Shown here piece after piece: positions 1-10,400 of a stretch of 64,000 bases of DNA; within the stretch, counting starts at the first letter, position 1, and every line of letters starts with the position of its first letter. The notes under the pieces were generated by a model, which made no database searches, was not told where the DNA came from, and saw nothing but the letters and a program-made list of their open reading frames with translations. Where the stretch lies: the NCBI RefSeq assembly GCF_008638365.1, contig NZ_VWVU01000006.1, forward strand, positions 248,001 through 312,000, read 5' to 3'. Position numbers and translations under genes: made by a program. The DNA is from Nocardiopsis quinghaiensis. Lineage in GTDB: Bacteria > Actinomycetota > Actinomycetes > Streptosporangiales > Streptosporangiaceae.

Positions 1-2
1 CC

Positions 3-578
3 GAGCAGTGCGTGGCCTTCCTACACCACCTAGCCGAGGTGGGTGATCGCTACTTCGCGCTGTATCAGCTGGCGATGAGCCGCGGCCCCCGGTGTGGTGA
101 GCTGTTGGGGCTGCGGTGGCCCGACGTCGATCTCAATGCGCCGGGTTCCTTGACCATCCAAGGCACGAAGACAGAGCGCAGCCGCCGCACCATCCACCTG
201 GGGCAGGCCAACGTCGTGGCCCTGCGCCACTGGCGCCATGCCCAACAGCGCGAGCGCGAGCGGAGTGGTCTGCTGTGGACGCACAGCGGGCTGGTCTTCA
301 CCGATCCGTGGGGCAAGCGGGTCAGCCGCCACACCCTGCGAGAGCGCTTCCTCCACCTGTCGGACGAGGCTGGCCTGCCTCCGATCCGGTTCCACGACCT
401 TCGGCACTGCGCCGCGAGCCTCACGCTAGCCGCGGGCGCGGACATGAAGATCATCTCCGACACGCTCGGGCACAGCAGCTATGCCTTCACCGCTGACGTC
501 TACACGAACGTGATGCCCTACAACGACCACCAGGCCGCAGAAGCGGTCTTCACCCTCCTGGGCCGTGAACCTGCCTGA
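3..578 (+). CDS. Tyrosine recombinase/integrase, C-terminal part (cut by window edge)
   Basis: This is the catalytic half of a phage-type tyrosine recombinase. The reading frame is open to the left edge, so the N-terminal DNA-binding domain lies outside the window. Visible features are the first catalytic Arg region (SRGPRCGELLGLRW), the HDLRH box, the LGHSS motif and the tyrosine region TADVYTNV near the C-terminus. The family cuts and rejoins att sites, often in tRNA genes. Here it fits the tRNA-Ser 3' fragment at 21,203-21,261, which would be the far att site of the same element. A decayed copy of its C-terminus lies at 3,549-3,660. Family is certain; pairing with that att site is inference. 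Confidence 0.9.
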   Translation, partial: EQCVAFLHHLAEVGDRYFALYQLAMSRGPRCGELLGLRWPDVDLNAPGSLTIQGTKTERSRRTIHLGQANVVALRHWRHAQQRERERSGLLWTHSGLVFTDPWGKRVSRHTLRERFLHLSDEAGLPPIRFHDLRHCAASLTLAAGADMKIISDTLGHSSYAFTADVYTNVMPYNDHQAAEAVFTLLGREPA

Positions 579-774
579 ACTCTCCCCTAGCTGTACGTGG
601 TGGAGGGGGTGAGCTGTACCGGGACGAGGGAGGGTGCACGTGGGTGTACCGCCTCGACCGCAGGAGACACACCCTTCGGCGTCGCCTCTACCGTGGAACG
701 GTTGAGCCCAGGTGCTGTTGGTGAACTGGATTGTGGTGTTGTATCCGGGCCGTCTCACGGCTTTCGGTGGCGAC
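579..774. other. Intergenic region with short GT-rich repeats
   Basis: This gap lies between convergent integrase and XRE genes. It contains short imperfect repeats built on CTGTAC and GTGTACC near 590-650. No convincing gene or terminator was seen. Confidence 0.4.
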
Positions 775-2073
775 TCAGCCGAGGCAAGAGACCCGGTCTG
801 CCAGGGCGAGGCCGACCGGGGTGGAATCCAGGTCGGTCACGAGAGAGTGGAGCCGTTGCCGTGTGGTGGCTCGAAGCGACCCGGCGGGAACAGCATCGAG
901 CACACTTTCGCCCAACGAAGCTGCATCGCGCACATGGTGCTGAGCGGCCAGGGCTCGTGCATGCACAGTCACAGCAGCCGCCCACCCGGGCGAGCCCGAG
1001 CGTTTGAGGGCCGCTGACGTTTGGGCGTGTTCGACCGACCTGGCCGGGTTGAGTGAGAGGAGTGCTTCGGCCAAGTGCAGCTCGAACTCAGCTCGGTCGA
1101 ACCCGAACCGGCCGGGAGCATCCTCCGCCCGGTCCATCTCGCGCTGGGCCTGGGCGGTGTTCGCGAGGAGCTCGTCGGTGCGTCCGAGGGCGGCCAAGGG
1201 GCGCAGCCGGCACCAAGCGTTGATCTGCGCCGTGCGTAGCGGTGTGCTCGCCAGATGTGCGGCCTGCTCAGCCAGTTCGAGAGCGTCGGTCGACCGGTTC
1301 TGGGCCATGACGACCATGGATTGGGCGCCCAGGGCCCATGTGGTTAGGAAGGTGTCGCCCACGTGCTCACCCACGCGGGCAGCGGTGCCCAGGTGGATCA
1401 GGGCGCCTGTGGGGTCCTGGGTGTGGTGGGCCAGATTGCCCAGGAGGGCGGACATCCATCCCAGTACTCGTTGGATGTCGGTGTCGGTGCTGCCCATCAG
1501 CAGGGCTCGGCATCGGGAGACCTCGGCCGCGAGTACCCGTGGTGGAAAGTCGCTGTAGCGCTGCTCGTAGAAGTTCAGCGCGTGTTGGGCGAGGTCCCCG
1601 GTGGTGTCCTGGCTGTGCAGGGTGATGCTGTCGGCGATGGCCGTCAGCTCGGGGTACTCGGGGGGCATGTGGTGCTCCTGTCGCGGCTGCGGTATGGGGT
1701 GACCGTACCAACCGCGGCCATAGGTGGGGAGGGGAACACCCAACCGTGTTGTGGGGACCCCGTACACGCGTGCCAGGTCATGGAGATAGTCGGGTCCGGG
1801 GCGCGCCTGGCCGTGTTCCCACCGGCACAGCATGGCGGTGGTCAGACCGGGCGGGGCGAGTCCGTCGGTGAGGTAGAGATCGCACACGGCCTCGACCACG
1901 TGGCGGCGTGACCACCCGTAGGCCAGCCGCCAGGCCTCCAACGGGGTGATGGGCAGGTGGCGGGTGATCTGGTCGGTGATGGCGGTGATGGTGGCGCCGT
2001 GGCGTTGCTGGTCGGCGCGGATGCGTGAGGCCTCGCGGGCGAGCTGAGCGCGGGTGGAGCGGCTGACCTTCAC
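775..2073 (-). CDS. XRE-family regulator with TPR-like C-terminus
   Basis: This is a cytoplasmic regulator of a type common on actinobacterial islands. The first ~110 residues contain a helix-turn-helix (AWRLAYGWSRRHVVEAVCDL ... MLCRWEHGQARPGPDYL) followed by LARVYGV. The rest is helical, TPR-like sequence rich in Ala and Leu. The GTG at 2,073 was chosen because AGGAG lies 7 bases upstream; an upstream ATG at 2,112 has no visible ribosome site. It is divergent from the gene at 2,252, which such regulators often accompany, so it probably controls that gene and the methyltransferase behind it. The target is inference. Confidence 0.85.
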   Translation of the reverse strand: MKVSRSTRAQLAREASRIRADQQRHGATITAITDQITRHLPITPLEAWRLAYGWSRRHVVEAVCDLYLTDGLAPPGLTTAMLCRWEHGQARPGPDYLHDLARVYGVPTTRLGVPLPTYGRGWYGHPIPQPRQEHHMPPEYPELTAIADSITLHSQDTTGDLAQHALNFYEQRYSDFPPRVLAAEVSRCRALLMGSTDTDIQRVLGWMSALLGNLAHHTQDPTGALIHLGTAARVGEHVGDTFLTTWALGAQSMVVMAQNRSTDALELAEQAAHLASTPLRTAQINAWCRLRPLAALGRTDELLANTAQAQREMDRAEDAPGRFGFDRAEFELHLAEALLSLNPARSVEHAQTSAALKRSGSPGWAAAVTVHARALAAQHHVRDAASLGESVLDAVPAGSLRATTRQRLHSLVTDLDSTPVGLALADRVSCLG

Positions 2074-2251
2074 CTCGAAACTCCTGGAGGTCGGGTCAAG
2101 GACCTTACCCATCCAGGGCCCGGCGCAAGATTGCCTCTTGAGTCAATGTCCCCGTGCCGCAGGCGCATTGATCCTCTTGGTAGAGCGGTCGTTTCCTGGG
2201 TTCATAGCCCCCACGGATTCGCCGCGGGGCGCAGAACGGAAGAGGTGACCC

Positions 2252-2707
2252 ATGACCGCGACCGTCGAGACCGTGGCCGCACCGTCCACGACCCGTGACC
2301 CCCGTGCGTTCGTTTCCCCTGAGGTGTGGGAGCGGCAGATCCTCCTGCTCACCCGCGACCACCCCTGGGACACGGTGATGGCCCAGCGGTGCTTCGGCCA
2401 GGCCGTGGCGTACCTGATCACCGCGATGGAGAAGTGGGGCCAGGGCCTGCAGATCGGCTGCGGTCCGCTGGTGGACATCGCCGTGCACGGGTTCATCCTA
2501 GACACGGTGAACTACCGCGAGTTCTGCGCCACCCACTTCCAGGGCCGCTTCCTGGAGCACGTGCCCGAGATCGCGTTCAAGTACGACAGGACGGTGGAGC
2601 GCACCGCCCGCGTCATCGAGGCCAACGGGTTCGCCGTGGACTGGCCGCTGTGGGACCGGGACGCGGCCAGGTGCTCACCGTGCCACCCCGGAAGCAACTG
2701 CCACTAG
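2252..2707 (+). CDS. Glycine-rich-domain-protein-like small protein with Cys/His tail
   Basis: This 151-residue protein resembles bacterial GRDP-like proteins. The pattern PLVD-x-A-V-H-G-F-I-L-D-T-x-x-Y-x-x-F-C ... GRF-L-E-H-V-P is visible, but the usual W-H-T-H-I is degraded to V-H-G-F-I. The C-terminus ends in the Cys/His-rich tail CSPCHPGSNCH, which could bind metal. AGAGGTGACCC precedes the ATG. It sits between the divergent XRE gene and a methyltransferase in the same direction, about 145 bases on. Biochemical function is unknown. A peptide-precursor role for the tail is possible but unsupported. Confidence 0.6.
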   Translation: MTATVETVAAPSTTRDPRAFVSPEVWERQILLLTRDHPWDTVMAQRCFGQAVAYLITAMEKWGQGLQIGCGPLVDIAVHGFILDTVNYREFCATHFQGRFLEHVPEIAFKYDRTVERTARVIEANGFAVDWPLWDRDAARCSPCHPGSNCH

Positions 2708-2851
2708 CTCCCCGACCCCAGCCAGGGCTGCCACACCACAGGTGAGTCTTCACGGTCGGTGTGGTGGCCCTGCACGCGTTCCCCTGCGCCTGAGAACAGG
2801 TCCGCGCTAGCGTGAGCCGGGTCCTGTCACCCAGACCGCAGGGGACCTGTC

Positions 2852-3508
2852 ATGGCCAACCCGACCTCCACCGTGCCCGAGTACTGGGACCGCTACGCCA
2901 GCGGCGTCACCGCTGACACTGCCCTGGACACGGCTTTCGGGTGGACGCAGTGGGACGACCACGGGCCCGGACGCGAACTACTCGAGAGCCCTGCCACGGC
3001 GTTGGAGCTAGGGTGCGGCCGTGGGGTCGAAGTCGCCGCGCTAGTCCGTGACGGAGTCAAGGCCGAAGGCATCGACATCTCACCCGTACAAGTGCAGCAG
3101 GCACGCGAGCGGTGGGAACCCTTGGGGGCTCTCTTCCACCAGGGCGATGTGTGCGACTTCCTGGCAAGCACCGAGCAGCAGTGGGAGGCGATCTACTCGG
3201 TGTGGGGCGCAGTGTGGTTCACCGACCCGGGTGTGCTGCTGCCTATGGTCCATGATCGGCTGATGCCGGGCGGCCGGCTGGTGTTCGCCCATGCCGAACC
3301 GGTGCCGGGCGCACATGGGCCGCAGGGCATGTACGGGGGCGGGTTCCGCGGGCGGCGGGTGTGGCTGCACCAGTGGGCCGCCCAGCCCCAAGAATGGGAG
3401 GAGCTTCTGCGCACCGCGGGCTTCGAGCACGCGCAGATGTGGGTGGAACCAGCTCCCGAGGCTGACCATGTGGGCACCCTCATCGGGGTGGCGCACAAGA
3501 GCCTGTAG
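2852..3508 (+). CDS. Class I SAM-dependent methyltransferase
   Basis: A 218-residue Rossmann methyltransferase. Motif I is ALELGCGRGVEVAAL at about residues 50-64, followed by the acidic EGIDISP strand, IYSVWGAVWF and the LMPGGRLVFAHAEP loop typical of UbiE/Methyltransf_11-type enzymes. The N-terminus PEYWDRYASG also fits. It would transfer a methyl group from SAM to an unknown small molecule or peptide in the cytoplasm. It follows the GRDP-like gene in the same direction, and the pair recurs with XRE regulators in actinobacteria (general knowledge, not checked here). Substrate is unknown. Confidence 0.88.
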   Translation: MANPTSTVPEYWDRYASGVTADTALDTAFGWTQWDDHGPGRELLESPATALELGCGRGVEVAALVRDGVKAEGIDISPVQVQQARERWEPLGALFHQGDVCDFLASTEQQWEAIYSVWGAVWFTDPGVLLPMVHDRLMPGGRLVFAHAEPVPGAHGPQGMYGGGFRGRRVWLHQWAAQPQEWEELLRTAGFEHAQMWVEPAPEADHVGTLIGVAHKSL

Positions 3509-3548
3509 CCAGTTTCGGGCAAACCAGCCACGCACCGGCCCCAAGTGT

Positions 3549-3660
3549 GGGTCTGAAGATCATTTTCGAGACGCTCGGGAACTGCAGCTTCTTCTTCACA
3601 ACTGACGTTCACCCGAACAAAACGACCTACAACGACCGCCTCCACCGAGCCGAATCAACT
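3549..3660 (+). pseudogene. Decayed integrase C-terminus
   Basis: The translation (GLKIIFETLGNCSFFFTTD, then VHPNKTTYNDRLHRAES) aligns without gaps to the C-terminus of the integrase at 3-578 (DMKIISDTLGHSSYAFTAD, then VYTNVMPYNDHQAAEAV). The nucleophilic tyrosine is a histidine and the LGHSS motif is LGNCS, so the copy is catalytically dead. No upstream integrase sequence remains. It marks an old integration or recombination edge beside the CRISPR array. Confidence 0.75.
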
Positions 3661-3693
3661 TCAGTTGCGCTCGATGACCGGGTGCACCTCACT

Positions 3694-6600
3694 CCTTTAC
3701 GTAGACGGCCTGTTCGAGGACGTTGAGATGCCAACCCCATCTGGACGTGCTTGATAGCGCTCATCCTTCAACGTAGACGGCCCCGTTCGAGGGACGTTGA
3801 GACCTGCGGACAGTCCATGGACACGCACATGCCGCCCGAGCCTTCAACGTAGACGTCACCCTCAAGGACGTTGAGACGCTGTGACCGTGGTCAACCTGTG
3901 GAAAAACCACAACCTTCAACGTAGACGTTCCGCTCGGAGACGTTGAGACGAGTGGCTGCACCGCGACCTGCCCCTGTCGGGCGTCCTTCAACGTAAATGC
4001 CCCGCTCGGTGGCGTTGAGACACGTGGGGCCACAGCGAAACCGCCCTGGCCCCGTCCCTCCAACGTAGACACCCTGTTCGGGAGCGTTGAGACGGCTTTC
4101 GTCCACCGGTAGAGCATGTGATTGTCGAGCTTCAATTTAGACGTCCCGCTCAAGGACGTTGAGACCAGCGGACCACTTGCTGTACGTCTTCGACGAGGCG
4201 CTTCAACCTAGACGCCTTGCTCGAGGGCGTTGAGACCGGGCCCGGGTCGGGTCCTGCCACCCAGGTGGATCTTCAACGTAGATGGCCCACCCAGGGACGT
4301 TGAGACACGTCACCAGCTGGCACACCACCTCACCCAGGAATCTTCAATGTAGACGCCCCGGTTGGAGGTGTTGAGACCCCTCTAGAGAGAGGAGACGTGT
4401 GCAGCCATGTAGGCCTTCAATGCAGACGCCCCGCTCGGAAGCGTTGAGGCGAGATGGTGGGTGTGGTGAGGTTCTCTCCGGCTTCCCTTCAATATAGACG
4501 CCCTGTTTGAGGGCGTTGAGACGGAGTCGGGCACACGGCCGGCACGCTGATGGGCGTGCTTCAACGTAGACGCCCCAATCAGAAGCGTTGCGACCTCCCG
4601 GTGGAGGAGGGACAGATCGTAGGAGGCGTTCCTTCAACGGTGGACGGCTCCCGAAGAGCCGTTGAGACACCCGCGTGCGGGCGAGGTGGACTTGTACATC
4701 GCGAACCTTCAATGTGGACGGCTCCCAAGGAGCTGTTGAGACCGGGCGGAAGCTCGGGCTCGACAAGTACAAGACGCAGCTTCAACATAGACGCCACCTA
4801 CAGAGCGTTGAGAACGTCAGCAGCGGCGCCAGTGTGGTGACGACCGCGGTCCTTCAACGTAGACGCCCCTCACGGAGCCGTTGAGACTGGCAACCACGAA
4901 ACCGGACGACCCGTGGCACTGGCTCCTTCAACGTAGCCCTACGCGAGAACATTAAGACACGGCGCTCGATGGAGCGCTGGGATATGCCCCTGGATCTTCA
5001 AACGTGGACGCCGCTGCGCGGGCGTTAAAACTGTCTTCTTTCGGTCATCTTCAGAAGTCTCTTGGATGCTTCAACGTAGACGCCCCGCTGGAAGGCGTTG
5101 AGACTTGGATCAGTCCTGCCCGTCGGCACACGGCCAGCACCTTCAACGTAGACGCCCTGCCTGAGGGCATTGAGACGTGCACTTCCTGCTTGAGGTCGTT
5201 CGTCCACATGAGCCTTCAACGTAGACGCCCTACTTGAGGACGTTGAGACGGAGTCGGGTACACGGCCGGCACGCTGATGGGCGTGCTTCAACATAGACGC
5301 CCCGCGTAAGGGCGTTGAGACGACCAGCGGGAAAGCACACCGCGGTCCCATCCGGCACTTCAATGTAGACGCCTTGCTTGAGAGCGTTGAGACTCCTCCA
5401 CGGTGGTGCGCCCGGGAATGCTCGGAGTGCTTCAACGTAGACGCCCTATTCGAGGGCCTTGAGACCTGGATGACGGCGGACCGCTGAACGGCCTGGCGCA
5501 GGCTTCAACGTAGACACCCTGTTTGAGGACGTTGAGACTGCATGGGAGCCCCTTCAGGAGCGACCTCGGAGAACCTTCAACGCAGACGCCCCGGTTGAGG
5601 GCGTTGAGATTAGTAGCGCAGGCGCAAGTGACTAGTTCCTTGGCGCTTCAACGTAGACGCCCTGCCGGAAGGCGTCGAGACCTGGTCCTGCGCGGACCCC
5701 GAGCGCCAGGTTCGGCTGCTTCAACGTCGACGTCCTGCTTGAGAGCGTTGAGACCACAGGCGGGACCACCACCCAACCAGGCCTGGAACCTTCAACGCAG
5801 ACGCTCTACCTGAGAGCATTGAGACGTCCTGCGTTCCCTGTACGTGTGCTGGACCTGCAGGCTTCAACGCAGACGCTCTACTTGAGGGCGTTGAGACGCA
5901 ATGCGTCACGGCGCGGAGATCGACGTGACCACGCTTCAACGTAGACGCCCCGCTGGAGGGCGTTGAGACCTGCTGCCGTTGGCGATGCGGACTAGGCCGG
6001 TACTCCTTCAACGTAGACGCCCTGCTCAAGGGCGTTGAGACAGCCAGCTGGATGAGGTAGGCCTCCTCCTCCAGCGGCTCGCTTCAACGTAGACGACCCT
6101 GAGGGGACGTTGAGCTCTGCAATCGAAGCCGTGGATGCCAGCGCCATGGCCCCTTCAAGGTAGACCTCCTGCGCGAGGGCGTTGGGACGAGCTGGGCGAG
6201 GTGTCCGAGATCGAGAACGCAGAGCTTCAACGTAGACGCCCCGTTTGAGGGCGTTGAGACTCTAAGACCGCCATCATGCCGGGCCCAGCCTCCACCCCGC
6301 TTCAACGTAGACGCCCTGTTTGAGGGTTTTGAGACCTGCACCGGTACCCGTTCGTGGCGGTGGTCGGGTTCCTTCAACGTAGACGCCCCGCTCAAGGGCG
6401 TTGAGACTTGCCGCGGCGGCACGCTGAACAGGTCTGGACGTGGCTTCAACGTAGACGCCCTGCTTAAGAGCGTTGAGACAGCAGCGACCCGAGGGATCAG
6501 GCTTGCCGGTCGAACCTTCAACGTAGCCGCCCCGATTGAGGGCGTTGAGACCATCACCGGTCTCGCAGTGTCCTTCGAGCCGCTGTGGCTTCAACGTAGA

Positions 6601-7347
6601 CGCCCTGCCTGAGGGCGTTGAGGCAGCCAGTGCGTCGGGCTGTCCGGGTTGGTGGTGCCGCTTCAACGTAGACGCCCTACTTGGGGCGTTGAGACATCCG
6701 CTACACCCTGTGGGCGCACGCGATCGAACTGCTTCAACATAGACGCACCGCTTAAGGGCGTTGAGACGTGTGCCATGTTCATCAGCTGGCTTTTCGCTCA
6801 GGCGCTTCAACGTAGACGTCCTGCTGGAGGGCGTTGAGACTCCAGGGCCAACAGAGACGAGCGGACCGGATCCGCGCTTCAACATAGACGCCCTACTTGA
6901 GAGCGTTGAGACTACAGGCGCACGACGGCGTCGGCCACACCTCGCTTGCTTCAACATAGACGCCTTGCTTGAGAGCGTTGAGACAAGATGCCCGACGATC
7001 CTCACCCGGCCAAGTGGCTGCTTCAACGTAGACGCCCTGCTTAAGGGCGTCGAGACGGTTCCGCGTAGATGATGGGTTCCACAGTCACCCGCTTCAACGT
7101 AGACGCCCTACGAAAGGGTGTTGAGACTCGATGGGGTTCCACGGGAGCCACCGGGCGAGGGTGCTTCAACGTAGACGCCCCCTGCGAGGGCGTTGAGACC
7201 GGCCGGTGCGATCACCAAGCTGGGTGACGAGGTGGAGCTTCAACGTAGACGCTCTCCTTGAGAGTGTTGAGACTCGCGCACAAGTCGCACAGCGCATGCA
7301 TCGACTACTGGCTTCAACGTAGACGCCCCGCTTGAGGGCGTTAAGAC
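3694..7347 (-). CRISPR. CRISPR array 1, about 51 degenerate ~36-nt repeats
   Basis: About 51 repeats recur every 71-75 bases with spacers of ~34-40 nt. In the inferred crRNA direction (minus strand) the repeat reads GTCTCAACGCCCTCAAGC, then ~GGGCGTCTACGTTGAAG. The minus orientation is supported by the TTGAAG 3' end, by the leader at 7,348-7,477, and by greater decay toward the left end (for example 3,694, 4,925 and 4,996). Repeats vary greatly in the stem and loop, yet most keep the hairpin through paired changes. Repeats at 4,631 and 4,705 are of the array 2 type. A spacer is nearly duplicated at 4,523-4,558 and 5,250-5,285. Confidence 0.97.
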
Positions 7348-7477
7348 AGCCTACGAACAGGCAGAACGTCAGAGAGGGACTGAAAGGTTACCTCGCAGCG
7401 ACCACAAGGCAGGCGTTTTGTGCGGTTTTGTGGTTGGGAACCTCCCGGGAATAAGGCGGGTACTTGGGGTTCGCGTC
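7348..7477 (-). promoter_or_regulatory. Leader of CRISPR array 1
   Basis: This stretch lies between the newest repeat and the stop codon of the cas3 fusion. On the minus strand it carries a box (7,449 to 7,412) beginning CCCGGGAGGTTCCCAACCAC and continuing AAAACCGCACAAAACGCC. The box matches 14,362-14,399, upstream of array 2, and lies 64 bases from the repeat versus 63 there. Shared sequence and spacing mark it as a leader element for transcription and/or spacer integration. Confidence 0.75.
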
Positions 7478-10400
7478 TCAGAGCAGATCGACGGGCATGG
7501 GTGTGAGCACGCCTGCGGACTTGCCCCCCGGGATGGGGCGGCGGTGCGCCGCAGCGACGGTGAGCACCCCCAGCGGGACCAGGCCCTTGCGGTCCACGCG
7601 GGGTGTCGGTTGGTCGGCGGGTGGGGGTGTCAGGTTCGGATGTGTGAGAAGGACTTGGACACTGTCCAGGTCCAAGGGGTGTTCCCACACGGGCCAGATC
7701 ATGATGCGCTGCCGGTTGTAGCGGTAGCACAGGCCCGAGCGTAGGTATCTGCCGTCGCCGGACAGCGGCAGCAGCGGCAGGGCTTGGGTGGCCAGCCAGG
7801 TCGCGCCGGGCACCCCGCTGGGTGTGGAGACGCCGGTGGTGGTGTCCACCGCGGTGCGGATGGCCCGGTGATCGAGGTTCTCCCCGGTGCACCCCTCCAG
7901 GCGTTGCCACCCGGTGAGGGCCTGGTGCAGGACCTCGGGATCTTTGAGGACCAGTCCCAGGGGTTTGGAGAAGAACGTGGCGGCTTTCTGCCCGCCGGCG
8001 GGGGCCATGAAGGGCGTGAGTACGACGCGGCCGTCGTTGTCGGTGGCCAGGTCGGTGACGATGGTGTGCACCCAGGCGGGTGCGTGTTCGCCTCCCAGCT
8101 GACGGGCCCGAGCGCGCAACTCGTGTAGGTGGTGACGGGGAACGCGCAGGGGGTCCTTGCCGACACCGATCTGGGGTGGCCAGGCCGCCTCCACCCGCGG
8201 CAGAGCCCCTTGGGTGGGGATGTCCTGGACGATGCGGCGCAAGGCGGCGCTGATCTGTTCCACGTTGCCCAGTGGGCTGGTGATCTGCGCAGTGGCCAGG
8301 AACGGGTCGAACGAGAGCCGTACGTGGCCTGGGCCGAGATGGTCGTGGAGCAGGCGCAGTACGCCCAGGCTGGTGAGGAAACCCAAGGGGTCGCGTCCGT
8401 CCAGGGCTGGCAGCGCCACCGTGTGTGTCCCACCTGTGGGGGTGGGGGTGGGGGTGGGGTGCTGGTGTGGTTGTGGTGTGTGCGTGGTGGTGGTGACCGG
8501 TTGTCCGGCCGAGCACCACATGTCGGCCATGCGCACCACCGCTTCCAGCAGGGTCAGCCTCCACCGGCCATGCGTGTCGTTGAGACGGGCGAAGCGGGCT
8601 GGGGAGCGCCAGTCCAGCAGGTCCGCGGTGTCCACCGTGCTACCGGTTGCCGGGAGCGGCACCTGGATGGGCGCGGGGTCGGGTACCGGGGGCAGCAGGG
8701 GACGGGAGTGGCCGTGGTGGGAGGCCACCAGGTGCAGCACCAGGTCCCGCATCTGCCCGTCGAGACCGTGACGATCCAGGTGGTGTTCGGCGATGCGCGC
8801 GGAGAGCCCCTCATGGCGTGTACCGGGCGGGTAGCCCGAAGCCTGTAGCGCCTGTTCACGTGCGGTCGCGTCGGTCGGAGCCTGGAGCGACTTGGCGAGC
8901 ACCCGCCCTACCTGCGCCTGGGCGGCGGGCAAGGGCAATCCGCCGCGCAGGATCGTCTGGAAACGGGGGTCGCGTTTGCCCTCGTCGTGGTACAGGCCCG
9001 CCAGGTAGACGGCGTGTACCTCGGTCTGGGTCAGGCCGATGTTGCGGGCAAAAGCCGCAGCTTGGCGGGCGACCTGGGCCTGGTGCTCGTCCAGCCACAC
9101 CGGTTCGGTGTCGGTGGTGGTGGAGGCCGAGACCTCGTCGGTGTCGCCGCCACGCAGCGCTTTGCGCATGGACAGGACGATGCGTCCCTGCAGCCCGGTG
9201 TCCTCGCTCGCTTGAGGAAGGACCTTGACGAGTAGGGTGCCGTTCTCGGCGGCTTGGGCAAGCAGGGTCAGGTTCGTGGCCAGTGGGTGGCGCAGGTCGT
9301 GTGCGTGCACGAGCGCGCGCAGCCGCCTCAGGGGGGCGCGGTAGTCGCCTGGCTCGGGGGCCCGGCCGGTCTCCTCGAACGCGTCTTGGACGGCGAGCAG
9401 CTCTTCGAGTACTTGCCGTAGGGCCCGTGCGGGTTCGCTGGCATCGTCCGCTTCGACCAGGCCGACGGTGTGGATCAGGCGCTGGTCCAGACGCACAACC
9501 GGGAAGCCGCGGCGCGAGGCCAAGTCGGCCACGTCCACGACCGGGCCGGTGTGGTGCTGGGGCGCCCATCCGTAGCGGTCGCATCCGCCGAAGGCGCTGG
9601 GCAGGATGAGAGTGTCCCCCGGGCGGGCCTGTTGCAGGGTGATGCGTTCCAGGTCGCGGTGGCCGCGGTAGCGCAGCACGAACTCCTGCTCGGCCACCTC
9701 CTCCACCTCGGGGGCGGGGGCTGTTTCAAGGTCGGCGACCTGGCCGGCCGCGACATGGTTGCGGTTGCGCCAGCGGCGCAGTGCGGCCAGGGAGACCTGT
9801 AGTTGTTCGTCGCTGCTGGGCGGCACCAACCGTAGCCGCTCAACCACCGTGGAGGCCACCTGCCCGGTGTTCGGGTCCAGGCAGGTGGCGGGGTCGATGT
9901 CCTCGCGCCAGAGCACGGTGACGTCGGGGTCGCGGGTGTCGAGTCCGTGCAGGAACGGCGCCACGGGTGGGTCGGTCACGGGGGTGGGGCTGGTGTGTTC
10001 CCAGGACCGCAGCACCCCGGGGTGCATCACCGGGGGTGCCTTGGCCGGTTCGCGCAGGGCGGCCCGCTCCTCATCACTGGCTTGGGCGAGCAGGTCCTTG
10101 AGGGCGGTGGGTGAGACCGCGATCCCGGTGCCCAGCTCCTCAACGACGCAGGCCCGCTTGGGCTGGGTGGCCAGGGGCGGGCACAGGCGGGACAGGAACC
10201 GCCAGGTGCCCGCCCGTGCGGTGCCGTAGACGGGGTCGTCGTCTTCCACGGAAGGGTCGTGGACGATGACCGCGGGAGCACGCCAGTTCCACCCGCCACC
10301 AGCGGCGGGTGCTTCGCGGGTTTCGGGGGTGCGGGCCAGCCGTCCCAGGCGTTGGATGAGCGCGGCCATGGACGCCGACTCGCTCACCAGCACATCGGCG

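Noticed and set aside
3760..7072. Several open frames of 60-250 codons with repeating peptides across the first CRISPR array, on both strands
   Set aside because: They are translations of CRISPR repeats and spacers; the peptide period equals the 72-base repeat period and no ribosome sites are present.
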